The notes below the pieces were generated by a model. It made no database searches and was not told where the DNA came from. It saw only the letters and a list, made by a program, of their open reading frames with translations. 10,704 nucleotides of DNA from a bacterium (GTDB lineage: Bacteria; Krumholzibacteriota; Krumholzibacteriia; Krumholzibacteriales; WJIX01). The stretch is taken from contig JAGHBT010000056.1 of NCBI GenBank assembly GCA_021160845.1, positions 1-10,704 of the forward strand. The letters are read 5' to 3'. The first letter of the stretch is position 1. Every line of letters starts with the position of its first letter. A program made the position numbers and the translations under genes. This document shows, piece after piece, positions 1 to 6,889 of the stretch.

Positions 1-1
1 A

Positions 2-685
2 CGTATGATGAAAGCTGAGAGGCTGGCCATTTCAGGTGAGATGACGTCTTCGGTTCTTCACGAGATTAAAAACCCCCTGGTATCGGTAGGTGGGTTCGCG
101 AGAAGCCTTTACAAATCTCATGATCTTACCGATAAGGACAGGGAAAAAGTGGAAGTTATAATGAAGGAATCGTTGAGGCTCGAACAATATCTTACGAATC
201 TTCAGTCGAGTGTTGATGAAATAAGATTGAGAGAAGGCGATATTAACCAGGTGATCCGTGACATCTGCCAGCTTTTAAGTTCGGAGATTGAAGAAAGGAA
301 AATAAAGCTTAGAAAGGATCTTGATCCTGAGCTTTCGGAATGCAATTTTGATGAAGTAAAGATGCACGAGGTTTTGCTTAACATAATTCAGAATTCAATT
401 GAAGCTGTGGATGAAAATGGGAATATACAAATCAGTACATGGCAGGATGAGACAAAGATATTTGTGGAGCTCGCAGATGATGGAGAAGGTATCCAGGGTG
501 ACAGGCTTAAAAGGATATTTTCTCCCTTTTATACGACCAAGGAAAAGGGGTCGGGGTTGGGGCTTGCCTTTGTCCACAGGATAATCAAGGACCATGGGGG
601 AAATATATCGGTAACAAGTTCAAAAGGGATGGGCGCAACTTTTGTCATAACACTTACGCGTGTTAGAGAAGAGGAAAAAGATTAA
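2..685 (+). CDS. Sensor histidine kinase, C-terminal part (5' truncated by window edge)
   Basis: This is the catalytic core of a two-component sensor kinase that would autophosphorylate on His and pass the phosphate to a response regulator. The frame is open to the left edge, and the first visible residues (an ERLAISGEM-type lead-in) are the usual run-in to a HisKA domain, so the sensor part lies upstream. Counting from the Met at position 5, the H-box VLHEIKNPL has the phospho-acceptor His19. The N-box NIIQNSIEAV has Asn126 and Asn130. The G1 box DDGEGI is at 158-163, the F-box SPFYTTKE at 173-180, and the G2 box GSGLGLA at 192-198. No response regulator is fused at the C-terminus. A 196-base gap separates it from cobO, so any link to the mutase operon is only positional. 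The signalled stimulus cannot be read from what is present. The overall form resembles NtrB/PAS-type soluble kinases. Confidence 0.93.
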   Translation, partial: RMMKAERLAISGEMTSSVLHEIKNPLVSVGGFARSLYKSHDLTDKDREKVEVIMKESLRLEQYLTNLQSSVDEIRLREGDINQVIRDICQLLSSEIEERKIKLRKDLDPELSECNFDEVKMHEVLLNIIQNSIEAVDENGNIQISTWQDETKIFVELADDGEGIQGDRLKRIFSPFYTTKEKGSGLGLAFVHRIIKDHGGNISVTSSKGMGATFVITLTRVREEEKD

Positions 686-788
686 TAAAGGAGACACTTC
701 GACAGATTACTTGATTCACTGAACCAGAGAATGCCGCGGACAATGTCTTTATTCAATTTTTCCGTTTTGCGGTTGATTCAATCTTTAA

Positions 789-817
789 TTGACAAAATCA
801 GATTGTAACTTTATTCT
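789..817 (+). promoter_or_regulatory. Candidate sigma70-type promoter for the cobO-meaB-mutase operon
   Basis: TTGACA at 789-794 is a perfect -35 box. A 17-base spacer follows, then TATTCT at 812-817 (4 of 6 matches to the -10 consensus). It lies about 65 bases before the cobO start, in the only sizeable gap upstream of a tightly spaced gene run. Transcription would begin near 824. I saw no B12-riboswitch-like structure between it and cobO. Only the sequence match supports this. Confidence 0.5.
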
Positions 818-833
818 ACAGTCCTTTATATGG

Positions 834-857
834 ATTGTATGATGTATTGTATGACAG
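834..857 (+). repeat. Tandem 12-base direct repeat in cobO leader
   Basis: ATTGTATGA occurs at 834-842 and again at 846-854, giving a 12-base period with nine identical leading bases. It sits just downstream of the predicted transcription start and upstream of the cobO ribosome binding site (AAAGGAG, 864-870). A period slightly over one helical turn would place two protein contacts on nearly the same face of the DNA, so it could be a regulator site. It could equally be chance in AT-rich DNA. Confidence 0.35.
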
Positions 858-881
858 TTTGATAAAGGAGTTTGAAAGGAA

Positions 882-1406
882 ATGGGTTCGGATAAGGGAA
901 CAGTTCAAATATATACGGGAAACGGAAAAGGCAAGACTACAGCTTCTCTGGGCGCGGCATTGAGGGCAATCGGACATGGCTGGCATGTTGTTATGATTCA
1001 GTTTATGAAGGGGCGTCCCTACGGTGAAATCATAAGCAGCAGCAAATTGGACGGTTTTATTGTTGAACAGTACGGGCGTGATGAATTTGTTAACCCGAAA
1101 AACCCGGAGCAGGTGGATGTGGATCTCGCGAGGGGGGGATGGGAGAGGGCGGAGGAATTACTTAAGGAAGAGAAGCTCGACATGTTGATATTGGATGAAA
1201 TTAATGTCGCGGTATCGTTCGGGCTTATAAGTGTCGAAGAAGTTGTTAAATTTATAGAGAATAAACCTGACCGGCTCGAACTTATTCTAACAGGGCGGTA
1301 TGCCGATAAGAGGGTTATGGAACTGGCTGACACCGTCACTGAAATGAAAGAAATTAAACATCATTATCAAACGGGAATTCAGGCGAGGAAGGGTATAGAG
1401 TTCTAG
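882..1406 (+). CDS. cobO: Cob(I)alamin / cob(I)yrinic acid a,c-diamide adenosyltransferase (CobO/BtuR family)
   Basis: The enzyme transfers the 5'-deoxyadenosyl group of ATP to the reduced cobalt of a corrinoid, making adenosylcobalamin in the cytoplasm. The protein has 174 residues, close to the usual 170-200. An N-terminal P-loop GNGKGKTT occupies residues 13-20. The LILDEIN segment (102-108) corresponds to the Walker-B-like strand, LTGR is at 136-139, and the family's C-terminal signature (EMKEIKHHYQTGIQARKGIEF-like) closes the protein. The ATG is preceded by AAAGGAG with an 11-base spacing. It is the first gene of a run that continues with meaB six bases downstream and then a B12-dependent mutase. 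The context therefore points to a dedicated cofactor supply for that mutase, since no other corrinoid biosynthesis gene is present. The family is clear. Whether it serves salvage or de novo synthesis cannot be told. Confidence 0.95.
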   Translation: MGSDKGTVQIYTGNGKGKTTASLGAALRAIGHGWHVVMIQFMKGRPYGEIISSSKLDGFIVEQYGRDEFVNPKNPEQVDVDLARGGWERAEELLKEEKLDMLILDEINVAVSFGLISVEEVVKFIENKPDRLELILTGRYADKRVMELADTVTEMKEIKHHYQTGIQARKGIEF

Positions 1407-1412
1407 ACGAAA

Positions 1413-2378
1413 ATGGTTCGAACAAGAACATTGGAATCAGTATTTGCCGCTTTTAGTGAAGGGAAAAACTCAGCTGTGGGGAGGCTCCTTTCTATTCTTG
1501 AGGACGGAGGGAAAGACGCGGAAAAGGTAGTAGAGTATATTTTTCCTAAAATCAAGGGTGTCTACAGGGTTGGGTTTACAGGGCCGCCCGGGGCTGGAAA
1601 AAGCACAGTAATCTCCAGGTTAACATCACATTTCAGAGAAGAGGATAAGAGTGTCGGAATTATAGTTGTTGATCCGACAAGTCCTTTTAGTGGAGGCGCT
1701 CTACTTGGTGACAGGATTAGAATGCAGCATTTCACAAGCGATCCGGGGGTGTTTGTAAGAAGTCTTGCTAGCAGGGGGAGCCTCGGTGGTATATCAACCT
1801 GCACCGATGAATCGGTAGATATTCTAGACGCGAACGGTAAAGATATTGTGTTTATCGAAACAGTCGGCGTCGGGCAGTCGGAACTTGAAATTGCCGACAA
1901 AACACACACCGTAGTGGTAATTCTTGTCCCTGAATCCGGTGACGGAATTCAAGCAATGAAAGCCGGCCTCATGGAGATAGGTGATATTTTTGTAATGAAT
2001 AAATCCGATCATCAAGATGCCGAAATGGCAGCGAGAGAGATACAATCCGCATTGAAGTTGAAAAAGACATCAGGGAACAAATGGGTTCCCAGAGTGATAT
2101 TGACATGCGGGTTAAAGGATGAAGGAGTGGATAAGCTCAAGGAAGCTATCCATGAGCACAGAGATTTTCTTGACACGAATAATCTTAGGGAAAAGAAAAA
2201 CAGGCAGATACTCTTTTCGCGAGTGAGAAATGCCCTGCTTGACCGGCTTGAGAGAAGAATTAAAAAGAGTCACAGGGTAAGGGAATTACTGGATAAAAGG
2301 ATGGAAGAGGTTTATGCTGGGGAAATATCGCCATATAGTGTCGTTTATGAGCTTGAGAAGATGATAAATATTGAATGA
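1413..2378 (+). CDS. meaB: MeaB/ArgK-family GTPase, B12-mutase chaperone
   Basis: This is a G3E-family GTPase of the MeaB/MMAA type. Such proteins gate adenosylcobalamin delivery to acyl-CoA mutases and protect or reactivate the enzyme; older databases name them LAO/AO transport kinase (ArgK). The 321-residue length is typical. Visible motifs are Walker A GPPGAGKS at 57-64, the VDPTSPFSGGALLGDR stretch at about 86-101, SLASRGSLGG at 117-126, the Walker-B/switch segment ETVGVGQSE at 149-157, and the base-recognition motif NKSD at 196-199. It begins only six bases after the cobO stop and has no strong ribosome binding site at ideal distance; GAGGAAGGG near 1383-1391 is about 21 bases away. Translation is thus probably coupled to cobO. 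It is followed 67 bases later by the mutase large subunit, its expected client. Confidence 0.95.
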   Translation: MVRTRTLESVFAAFSEGKNSAVGRLLSILEDGGKDAEKVVEYIFPKIKGVYRVGFTGPPGAGKSTVISRLTSHFREEDKSVGIIVVDPTSPFSGGALLGDRIRMQHFTSDPGVFVRSLASRGSLGGISTCTDESVDILDANGKDIVFIETVGVGQSELEIADKTHTVVVILVPESGDGIQAMKAGLMEIGDIFVMNKSDHQDAEMAAREIQSALKLKKTSGNKWVPRVILTCGLKDEGVDKLKEAIHEHRDFLDTNNLREKKNRQILFSRVRNALLDRLERRIKKSHRVRELLDKRMEEVYAGEISPYSVVYELEKMINIE

Positions 2379-2445
2379 CACGCTTTTAAACTTGCCGTGC
2401 GCGGTGGTCGAATGGCCAATCGCTTAAGGATTTGGGAGGGTAATT

Positions 2446-4110
2446 ATGAATGAGGAAGATAGAAAAAAATATAAAGAGAACAAAAAGAGATATTTTGAGA
2501 AAACAGCAAATCTAAAAACACAGAACATTGATTTCACAACGGTTTCTTCTGAACCCGTCAATTCGTTATATACTCCTGATGATATTCAGGGATTGAACTA
2601 TAATGCCGATCTTGGTTTTCCCGGCGAATATCCGTATACCCGCGGTGTTTACCCCAATATGTATCGTGGAAGATTCTGGACTATGAGGCAGTTTGCCGGA
2701 TTTGGTTCGGCAAGAGATACAAATAGGAGATATCATTATCTTCTGGATCATGGGCAGACAGGTCTGAGTGTCGCTTTCGATATGCCTACAATAATGGGTT
2801 ATGACTCTGATCATGAACGTTCTCTTGGAGAAGTAGGAAAATGTGGTGTAGCCATAGATTCACTCAGTGACATGGAGATACTTTTCGACGAAATTGATCT
2901 TTCAAAAATTACTACCTCGATGACGATTAATGCTCCAGCCTCGATTCTCCTCTCGTTCTACCTTGCTGCCGGGGAAAAGAAAGGGGTTGGGTTTGAAGCA
3001 ATGGGGGGGACAATTCAGAACGATATTCTAAAGGAATACATCGCGCAAAAATCATGGATATTCCCTCCTGAGCCGTCAATGCGTATCATAACCGACATAT
3101 TAAAGTTTTGTACGCAAAATGTTCCAAGGTGGAATTCTATTAGTATTAGTGGTTATCATATAAGGGAGGCTGGTTCGACTGCCATACAGGAACTGGCTTT
3201 CACACTCGCGGACGGCTTTGCCTATGTTGAAGCTGGGATAGAAGCGGGGCTTGATGTGGACGATTTTGCTCCTCGATTGTCCTTTTTCTTCAACGCGCAC
3301 CTTGATTTCTTCGAGGAGATAGCCAAGTATCGCGCGGCCCGTGTAATATGGGCGAAGAGGATGAAAGAGAAGTATGGAGCGAAGAAGGAGAAATCTCTTC
3401 TTTTGAGATTTCATACACAAACAGCCGGGTGCACACTGACAGCTCAGCAGCCAGAGAACAATATTACACGCACAGCTTTTCAGGGGCTTTCAGCCGTGCT
3501 TGGCGGAACTCAATCGCTTCATACAAATTCTATGGATGAAACGCTTGCACTGCCATCTGAAAAAGCGGTTCGTATAGCCTTAAGGACTCAACAGATTATT
3601 GCTTATGAAACAGGGGTTGTAAATACGATCGACCCTCTGGCGGGAAGTTATTTTGTAGAAGCCAAGACCCGTGAGATGATAGCGAACGCGGAAGACTATT
3701 TTCGGAGAATCGATGATCTTGGAGGGGTTATAAAAGCTATAGAAAAGGGGTTCTTCCAGAAAGAAATAAGCAGGGCCGCGTATGAATATCAGAAATTGGT
3801 AGAGGATAAGAGAAAGATCATAGTAGGTCTGAACAAATTTGATATGGAGAACGAGAAAATAGATATTCCTATTCTCAAAATCGACCCTGAGGTTGAGAAA
3901 AAACAACGTGATGCTGTGATCAGTGTCCGTGAGAATAGGGACAATGATAAGGTAAGCAGGGAACTTGAAAGGCTTCGGAAAACTGCGGAGGGTACAAATA
4001 ATCTCATGCCGGTAATACTAGATTGTGCCAGGTGTTATTGCACAGAGGGTGAGATTATTTCTGAATTGAAAAAGGTATTTGGGGAATATCAGGAACCAAT
4101 CTTTTTGTAA
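2446..4110 (+). CDS. B12-dependent acyl-CoA mutase large subunit (methylmalonyl-CoA mutase family; active site of isobutyryl-CoA mutase type)
   Basis: This is the TIM-barrel, substrate-binding subunit of an adenosylcobalamin-dependent carbon-skeleton mutase, 554 residues long and lacking a B12 domain, which is encoded by the next gene. Family landmarks are a YTRGVYPNMY lead-in (about 64-73), GRFWTMRQFAGFG (75-87), LSVAFDMPT (108-115), TMTINAPA (159-166), GTIQNDILKEY (188-198), SISGYHIREAG with the catalytic-type His238, and RFHTQTAGCTLTAQQPENN further on. Aligned to Propionibacterium methylmalonyl-CoA mutase with a constant offset of six, Tyr89 becomes Phe83 and Arg207 becomes Gln201, while His244 remains His238. 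From family knowledge, Phe plus Gln (F80/Q198 in Streptomyces IcmA) is the isobutyryl-CoA mutase pair, and Arg207 is what binds the carboxylate of methylmalonyl-CoA. It is not of the 2-hydroxyisobutyryl-CoA mutase type, which as I recall has Ile and Asp near these sites; here they are Phe83 and Ala110. The start ATG follows GGGAGGG (2434-2440). The mutase family is certain; the isobutyryl-CoA assignment is inference from two residues. Confidence 0.93.
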   Translation: MNEEDRKKYKENKKRYFEKTANLKTQNIDFTTVSSEPVNSLYTPDDIQGLNYNADLGFPGEYPYTRGVYPNMYRGRFWTMRQFAGFGSARDTNRRYHYLLDHGQTGLSVAFDMPTIMGYDSDHERSLGEVGKCGVAIDSLSDMEILFDEIDLSKITTSMTINAPASILLSFYLAAGEKKGVGFEAMGGTIQNDILKEYIAQKSWIFPPEPSMRIITDILKFCTQNVPRWNSISISGYHIREAGSTAIQELAFTLADGFAYVEAGIEAGLDVDDFAPRLSFFFNAHLDFFEEIAKYRAARVIWAKRMKEKYGAKKEKSLLLRFHTQTAGCTLTAQQPENNITRTAFQGLSAVLGGTQSLHTNSMDETLALPSEKAVRIALRTQQIIAYETGVVNTIDPLAGSYFVEAKTREMIANAEDYFRRIDDLGGVIKAIEKGFFQKEISRAAYEYQKLVEDKRKIIVGLNKFDMENEKIDIPILKIDPEVEKKQRDAVISVRENRDNDKVSRELERLRKTAEGTNNLMPVILDCARCYCTEGEIISELKKVFGEYQEPIFL

Positions 4111-4133
4111 AGTGAATCCGGAAGGGAATGGAG

Positions 4134-4538
4134 ATGGATAAAAAGATCAGAGTATTGATTGCTAAGCCCGGTCTTGATGGCCATGACAGAGGAGCGAAAG
4201 TTGTAGCGAATGCTCTGAAGGATGCCGGAATGGAGGTTATTTATACGGGCCTTCATCAAACACCCGGGATGATCGCAGAATCAGCCGTTCAGGAGGATGT
4301 TGATGTTATCGGGCTCAGTATTTTGTCGGGAGCCCACATGACGATGTTTCCAAAAGTGCTTGAATTGTTAAAGGAGAAGGGAGCCGATGACATTATGGTT
4401 TTTGGCGGGGGGATTATCCCTGAGGGGGATATAGAAAGGCTTGAAACTCAAGGAGTAGCAAAGGTTTTTGGGCCGGGGACAGATACACATGATATTATTG
4501 ATTTTTTAAATGCGGAGTTTGGTGAGGAGAAAGATTAA
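4134..4538 (+). CDS. B12-binding small subunit of the acyl-CoA mutase
   Basis: This is a stand-alone cobalamin-binding (Rossmann-like) domain of 134 residues, matching the size of IcmB-type and archaeal/delta-type mutase small subunits (about 130-140). The base-off/His-on motif DxHxxG appears as DGHDRG, with Asp15, His17 and Gly20; the His would coordinate cobalt. The downstream cofactor contacts are the SILSGAH segment and the glycine-rich VFGGGIIP loop. I chose the ATG at 4134 rather than the in-frame ATG at 4128. The GGAAGGG at 4120-4126 is only one base from 4128 but seven from 4134. The gene starts 23 bases after the large-subunit stop, so the two are surely co-expressed and form the heteromeric enzyme. 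Confidence 0.93.
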   Translation: MDKKIRVLIAKPGLDGHDRGAKVVANALKDAGMEVIYTGLHQTPGMIAESAVQEDVDVIGLSILSGAHMTMFPKVLELLKEKGADDIMVFGGGIIPEGDIERLETQGVAKVFGPGTDTHDIIDFLNAEFGEEKD

Positions 4539-4577
4539 AACATTATTTTAAGAGAAATGCTGCTTTTTTGTGGTGTT

Positions 4578-4606
4578 TTGTTAAGTGTGTTAACATTATT
4601 TATTAT
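4578..4606 (+). promoter_or_regulatory. Candidate promoter for the thiolase-hbd unit
   Basis: TTGTTA at 4578-4583 (4 of 6) and TATTAT at 4601-4606 (5 of 6) are separated by exactly 17 bases. They lie in the 126-base AT-rich gap between the mutase small subunit and the thiolase. This would allow the thiolase and dehydrogenase to be transcribed separately from the mutase operon. AT-rich DNA yields such matches easily, so confidence is moderate. Confidence 0.4.
4579..4595. promoter_or_regulatory. Perfect inverted repeat inside the thiolase promoter (possible operator)
   Basis: TGTTAA, a five-base centre GTGTG, then TTAACA form a perfect 6+5+6 dyad of 17 bases. It overlaps the -35 box and fills much of the spacer. 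The position is ideal for a repressor, and the size suits a dimeric TetR- or GntR-type regulator of acyl-CoA metabolism. No regulator gene is present in the window, so the binding protein is unknown. Confidence 0.4.
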
Positions 4607-4664
4607 GGGTTACAAAGGTGATATTATTGATGGTGTAGTTTAGTTAGTGAAGGGGGAATTTTTG

Positions 4665-5846
4665 ATGAGTGAAGTAATTATTGCTGGAGCTGTAAGAACA
4701 GCTATTGGTAAATTCGCGGGAGGTTTTTCGAATTTAAGAGGGCCGAAACTTGGCAGCCATGTAGTTGTTGAAACGATGAAGCGCGCGGGTATCAACGGGA
4801 GTCAAGTTGACGAAGTGATTATGGGGACGGTCCTTGGCGCGGGGTTAGGTCAGAACCCGGCTCGACAGGCTGCTATTTACGGAGGAGTATCGAGCTCTGT
4901 GGGCGCGATGACAATTAATAAGGTATGCGGTTCAGGATTAAAAGCGGTTGTGCTTGGCGCGCAGGCAATTAAACTCGGTGATGAAGAGATTGTTATATCG
5001 GGGGGTATGGAAAGCATGGATAATGCTCCATATATTCTTCGTAAGGCGAGATCCGGCTATCGGCTGGGAGATGGAAAACTGGTAGATAGTATGGTGTTTG
5101 ACGGTTTGTGGGATATTTATAATGATTTTCATATGGGCAACACGGGGGAACTGGTCTCGGAAAAATATAATATATCAAGGGAAGAACAGGATGAATATTC
5201 CCTGGGTAGTCATCTCAAGGCTGTGAAGGCTATGAAAGAAGGATGGTTTGGCGAGGAGATTGTTCCGGTTGCTGTACCTCAAAGGAAAGGCGACTCGGTA
5301 ATAATCGACAAGGATGAGGGTCCCCGCCCTGATACAACCATGGAAGCCCTATCGAGGCTTAAGCCGGCATTCAAAAAGGGTGGAACTGTGACAGCGGGTA
5401 ATTCTTCTCAGATTAGTGATGCCGCTGCGGCAATGGTTCTTATGTCAGACAAAAAAGCGGAAGAAATGGGAGTTAAACCCCTCGCGAGAATAACCGGTTA
5501 TGCAACAGGGGGGATGGATCCCGAGTGGGTAATGATGGCTCCTACAGTGGCAATCTCAAAACTTCTAAAGAAGACAGGGATGAAGCTTGAAGATTTTGAT
5601 CTTATTGAACTTAATGAGGCATTTGCCGTACAGCCCTGCGCTATTATTAAAGAGCTCGGCATGGATCCGGAGAAGATAAATATTCATGGCGGAGCTGTAG
5701 CTCTTGGTCATCCTATTGGATGTTCGGGAGCCAGGATTCTGGTAACTCTTATCTACGCGCTTAAAAGAACAGGGGGCAGTAAGGGTATGGCGACTCTTTG
5801 CCTTGGAGGTGGAAACGCGATTGCTCTTAGCATCGAGATGATGTAG
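4665..5846 (+). CDS. Acetyl-CoA C-acetyltransferase (thiolase)
   Basis: The enzyme interconverts two acetyl-CoA and acetoacetyl-CoA plus CoA, or thiolyses longer 3-ketoacyl-CoAs. With the chosen start the protein has 393 residues, the standard length for biosynthetic-type tetrameric thiolases. All catalytic residues are present. The acylated nucleophile is Cys88 in NKVCGSGLKAV. His349 lies in GGAVALGHPIGCSG, and the proton-relay Cys379 in CLGGGNA. I chose ATG 4665 because a strong AGGGGGAA (4650-4657) sits about eight bases before it. The in-frame GTG at 4647 would place that site inside the gene and add six residues that the family lacks. The gene is followed by hbd after 61 bases. Whether it runs toward acetoacetyl-CoA synthesis or breakdown is not visible in the sequence, though the mutase next door suggests breakdown of a C4 acyl-CoA. 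Confidence 0.95.
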   Translation: MSEVIIAGAVRTAIGKFAGGFSNLRGPKLGSHVVVETMKRAGINGSQVDEVIMGTVLGAGLGQNPARQAAIYGGVSSSVGAMTINKVCGSGLKAVVLGAQAIKLGDEEIVISGGMESMDNAPYILRKARSGYRLGDGKLVDSMVFDGLWDIYNDFHMGNTGELVSEKYNISREEQDEYSLGSHLKAVKAMKEGWFGEEIVPVAVPQRKGDSVIIDKDEGPRPDTTMEALSRLKPAFKKGGTVTAGNSSQISDAAAAMVLMSDKKAEEMGVKPLARITGYATGGMDPEWVMMAPTVAISKLLKKTGMKLEDFDLIELNEAFAVQPCAIIKELGMDPEKINIHGGAVALGHPIGCSGARILVTLIYALKRTGGSKGMATLCLGGGNAIALSIEMM

Positions 5847-5907
5847 GGGTGCCCGGGATTTTCTTATTGCCGAATAAAGTTGCTCTTACGACAGGAGGTT
5901 AAAAAGC

Positions 5908-6759
5908 ATGAGTATAAAAAGAATTACAGTCGCGGGCGCGGGCACAATGGGTAATGGAATCGCCCAGGTTTTCGCTCAGAGTGGATTTGATGTTACAATG
6001 CTCGATGTAAAAGAAGAATTTCTACAGCACGGAGTGGAAACGATAAGGAAGAATTTGGCAAGAATGGCCAGGAAGGACAAGATTAAAGAATCCGAAATAG
6101 ATATTATCAGTAACCGGATAAAGACTACGACAAAAGCAAGCGAAGCATCTGACTGCGATTTTCTCATTGAGGCAATTTTCGAGGATTTCAAAGCCAAAGC
6201 TGATATTTTTAAAGAATTTGATTCTCTGTGTGATAGCGATGTTATTTTCGCGAGTAATACATCTTCTATTTCGATAACCTCTCTCGCGGCTGAGACATCG
6301 CGGCCGGAGAGATTTATCGGGATGCACTTTATGAACCCGGTACCGGTTATGAAGTTGGTGGAGGTAATACGGGGCCTATCGACAGCTGACGAAACGGTTA
6401 AGGCCGTGACATCACTGAGTGAAAAGCTTTCTAAGATTCCTCTTGAAGCGCGTGATTACCCTGGTTTTGTTGCGAACAGAGTGCTTATGCCTATGATCAA
6501 TGAAGCCTGCTTTTGCCTTATGGAGGGTGTCGCCGAAAAGGAAGCCATCGATGGTGTGATGAAACTTGGGATGGCGCACCCGATGGGACCGCTTGCTCTG
6601 GCTGATCTTATAGGCCTGGATATATGTCTTAATATTCTAAGGGTTCTTCAGAGTGGTTTCGGAGATCCGAAATATAGACCCTGTCCGCTTTTGGTAAAGA
6701 AGGTAGAAGCAGGTCATCTGGGTAGAAAAACCGGTCGTGGTTTTTACACTTATGACTAA
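5908..6759 (+). CDS. hbd: 3-hydroxybutyryl-CoA dehydrogenase
   Basis: This is a stand-alone 3-hydroxyacyl-CoA dehydrogenase of 283 residues, the clostridial Hbd size, interconverting (S)-3-hydroxybutyryl-CoA and acetoacetyl-CoA. The N-terminal Rossmann loop is GAGTMGNG at 10-17. An acidic Asp33 at the end of the second strand suggests NAD(H) rather than NADP(H). The active site is recognisable: Ser119 in NTSS, His140 in GMHFMNP, Glu152, and Asn190 in the PGFVANR segment. The C-terminal helical domain has the usual MAHPMGPLALADLIGLD and ends in the family signature GRKTGRGFYTYD. A very good ribosome binding site, AGGAGG (5893-5898), lies nine bases before the ATG. It follows the thiolase by 61 bases, and the two catalyse consecutive steps. 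No crotonase or acyl-CoA dehydrogenase follows; the next gene is convergent. Confidence 0.95.
   Translation: MSIKRITVAGAGTMGNGIAQVFAQSGFDVTMLDVKEEFLQHGVETIRKNLARMARKDKIKESEIDIISNRIKTTTKASEASDCDFLIEAIFEDFKAKADIFKEFDSLCDSDVIFASNTSSISITSLAAETSRPERFIGMHFMNPVPVMKLVEVIRGLSTADETVKAVTSLSEKLSKIPLEARDYPGFVANRVLMPMINEACFCLMEGVAEKEAIDGVMKLGMAHPMGPLALADLIGLDICLNILRVLQSGFGDPKYRPCPLLVKKVEAGHLGRKTGRGFYTYD
6726..6745 (+). terminator. Hairpin at the 3' end of hbd (weak terminator candidate)
   Basis: AAAAACC (6726-6732) and GGTTTTT (6739-6745) form a seven-base stem with a six-base loop inside the last codons of hbd. The same left arm, AAAAACCG, can alternatively pair with CGGTTTTT (6761-6768), just after the stop and within a T-run to 6770. 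Either fold could help end transcription before the convergent carboxylase gene. The stems are AT-rich, so this is tentative. Confidence 0.25.
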
Positions 6760-6780
6760 GCGGTTTTTTTAGGGGTTGAT

Positions 6781-6809
6781 ATTCACAAAATAATTCCAAG
6801 TGTTTGGAA
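6781..6809 (-). terminator. Weak intrinsic terminator candidate for the carboxyltransferase gene
   Basis: TTCCAA (6794-6799) and TTGGAA (6804-6809) form a perfect six-base stem with a GTGT loop. Read on the minus strand, it is followed by TTATTTT, the order expected of an intrinsic terminator about 80 bases past the stop at 6890. The stem is short and not GC-rich. The rest of the 130-base convergent gap (6760-6889) shows nothing else I can name. Confidence 0.3.
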
Positions 6810-6889
6810 CAGAGCGCGTCCGCTATGACGGTTGCTGACGACATCGGGAGTGCTCAAGGGTATTATCCTGTGTGTGAATCCGTTTCCTT

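Noticed and set aside
686..881. Cobalamin riboswitch upstream of cobO
   Set aside because: I could not find the conserved B12-box (GCCACTG-like) or the characteristic multi-stem layout in this 196-base gap.
2398..2440. tRNA-Ser/Leu-like 5' half (GGTGGTCGAATGGCCAA) before the mutase gene
   Set aside because: The resemblance stops after a D-arm-like stretch. There is no anticodon arm or T-loop, and the mutase ribosome binding site and start follow at once.
2446..4538. 2-hydroxyisobutyryl-CoA mutase, which would feed 3-hydroxybutyryl-CoA directly to Hbd
   Set aside because: Attractive because no crotonase is present. However, that enzyme, as I recall, has Ile and Asp at the positions that are Phe83 and Ala110 here.
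4647..4664. GTG start at 4647 for the thiolase
   Set aside because: The strong AGGGGGAA site lies after this GTG and at the right distance from ATG 4665, which gives the standard 393-residue protein with canonical catalytic numbering.
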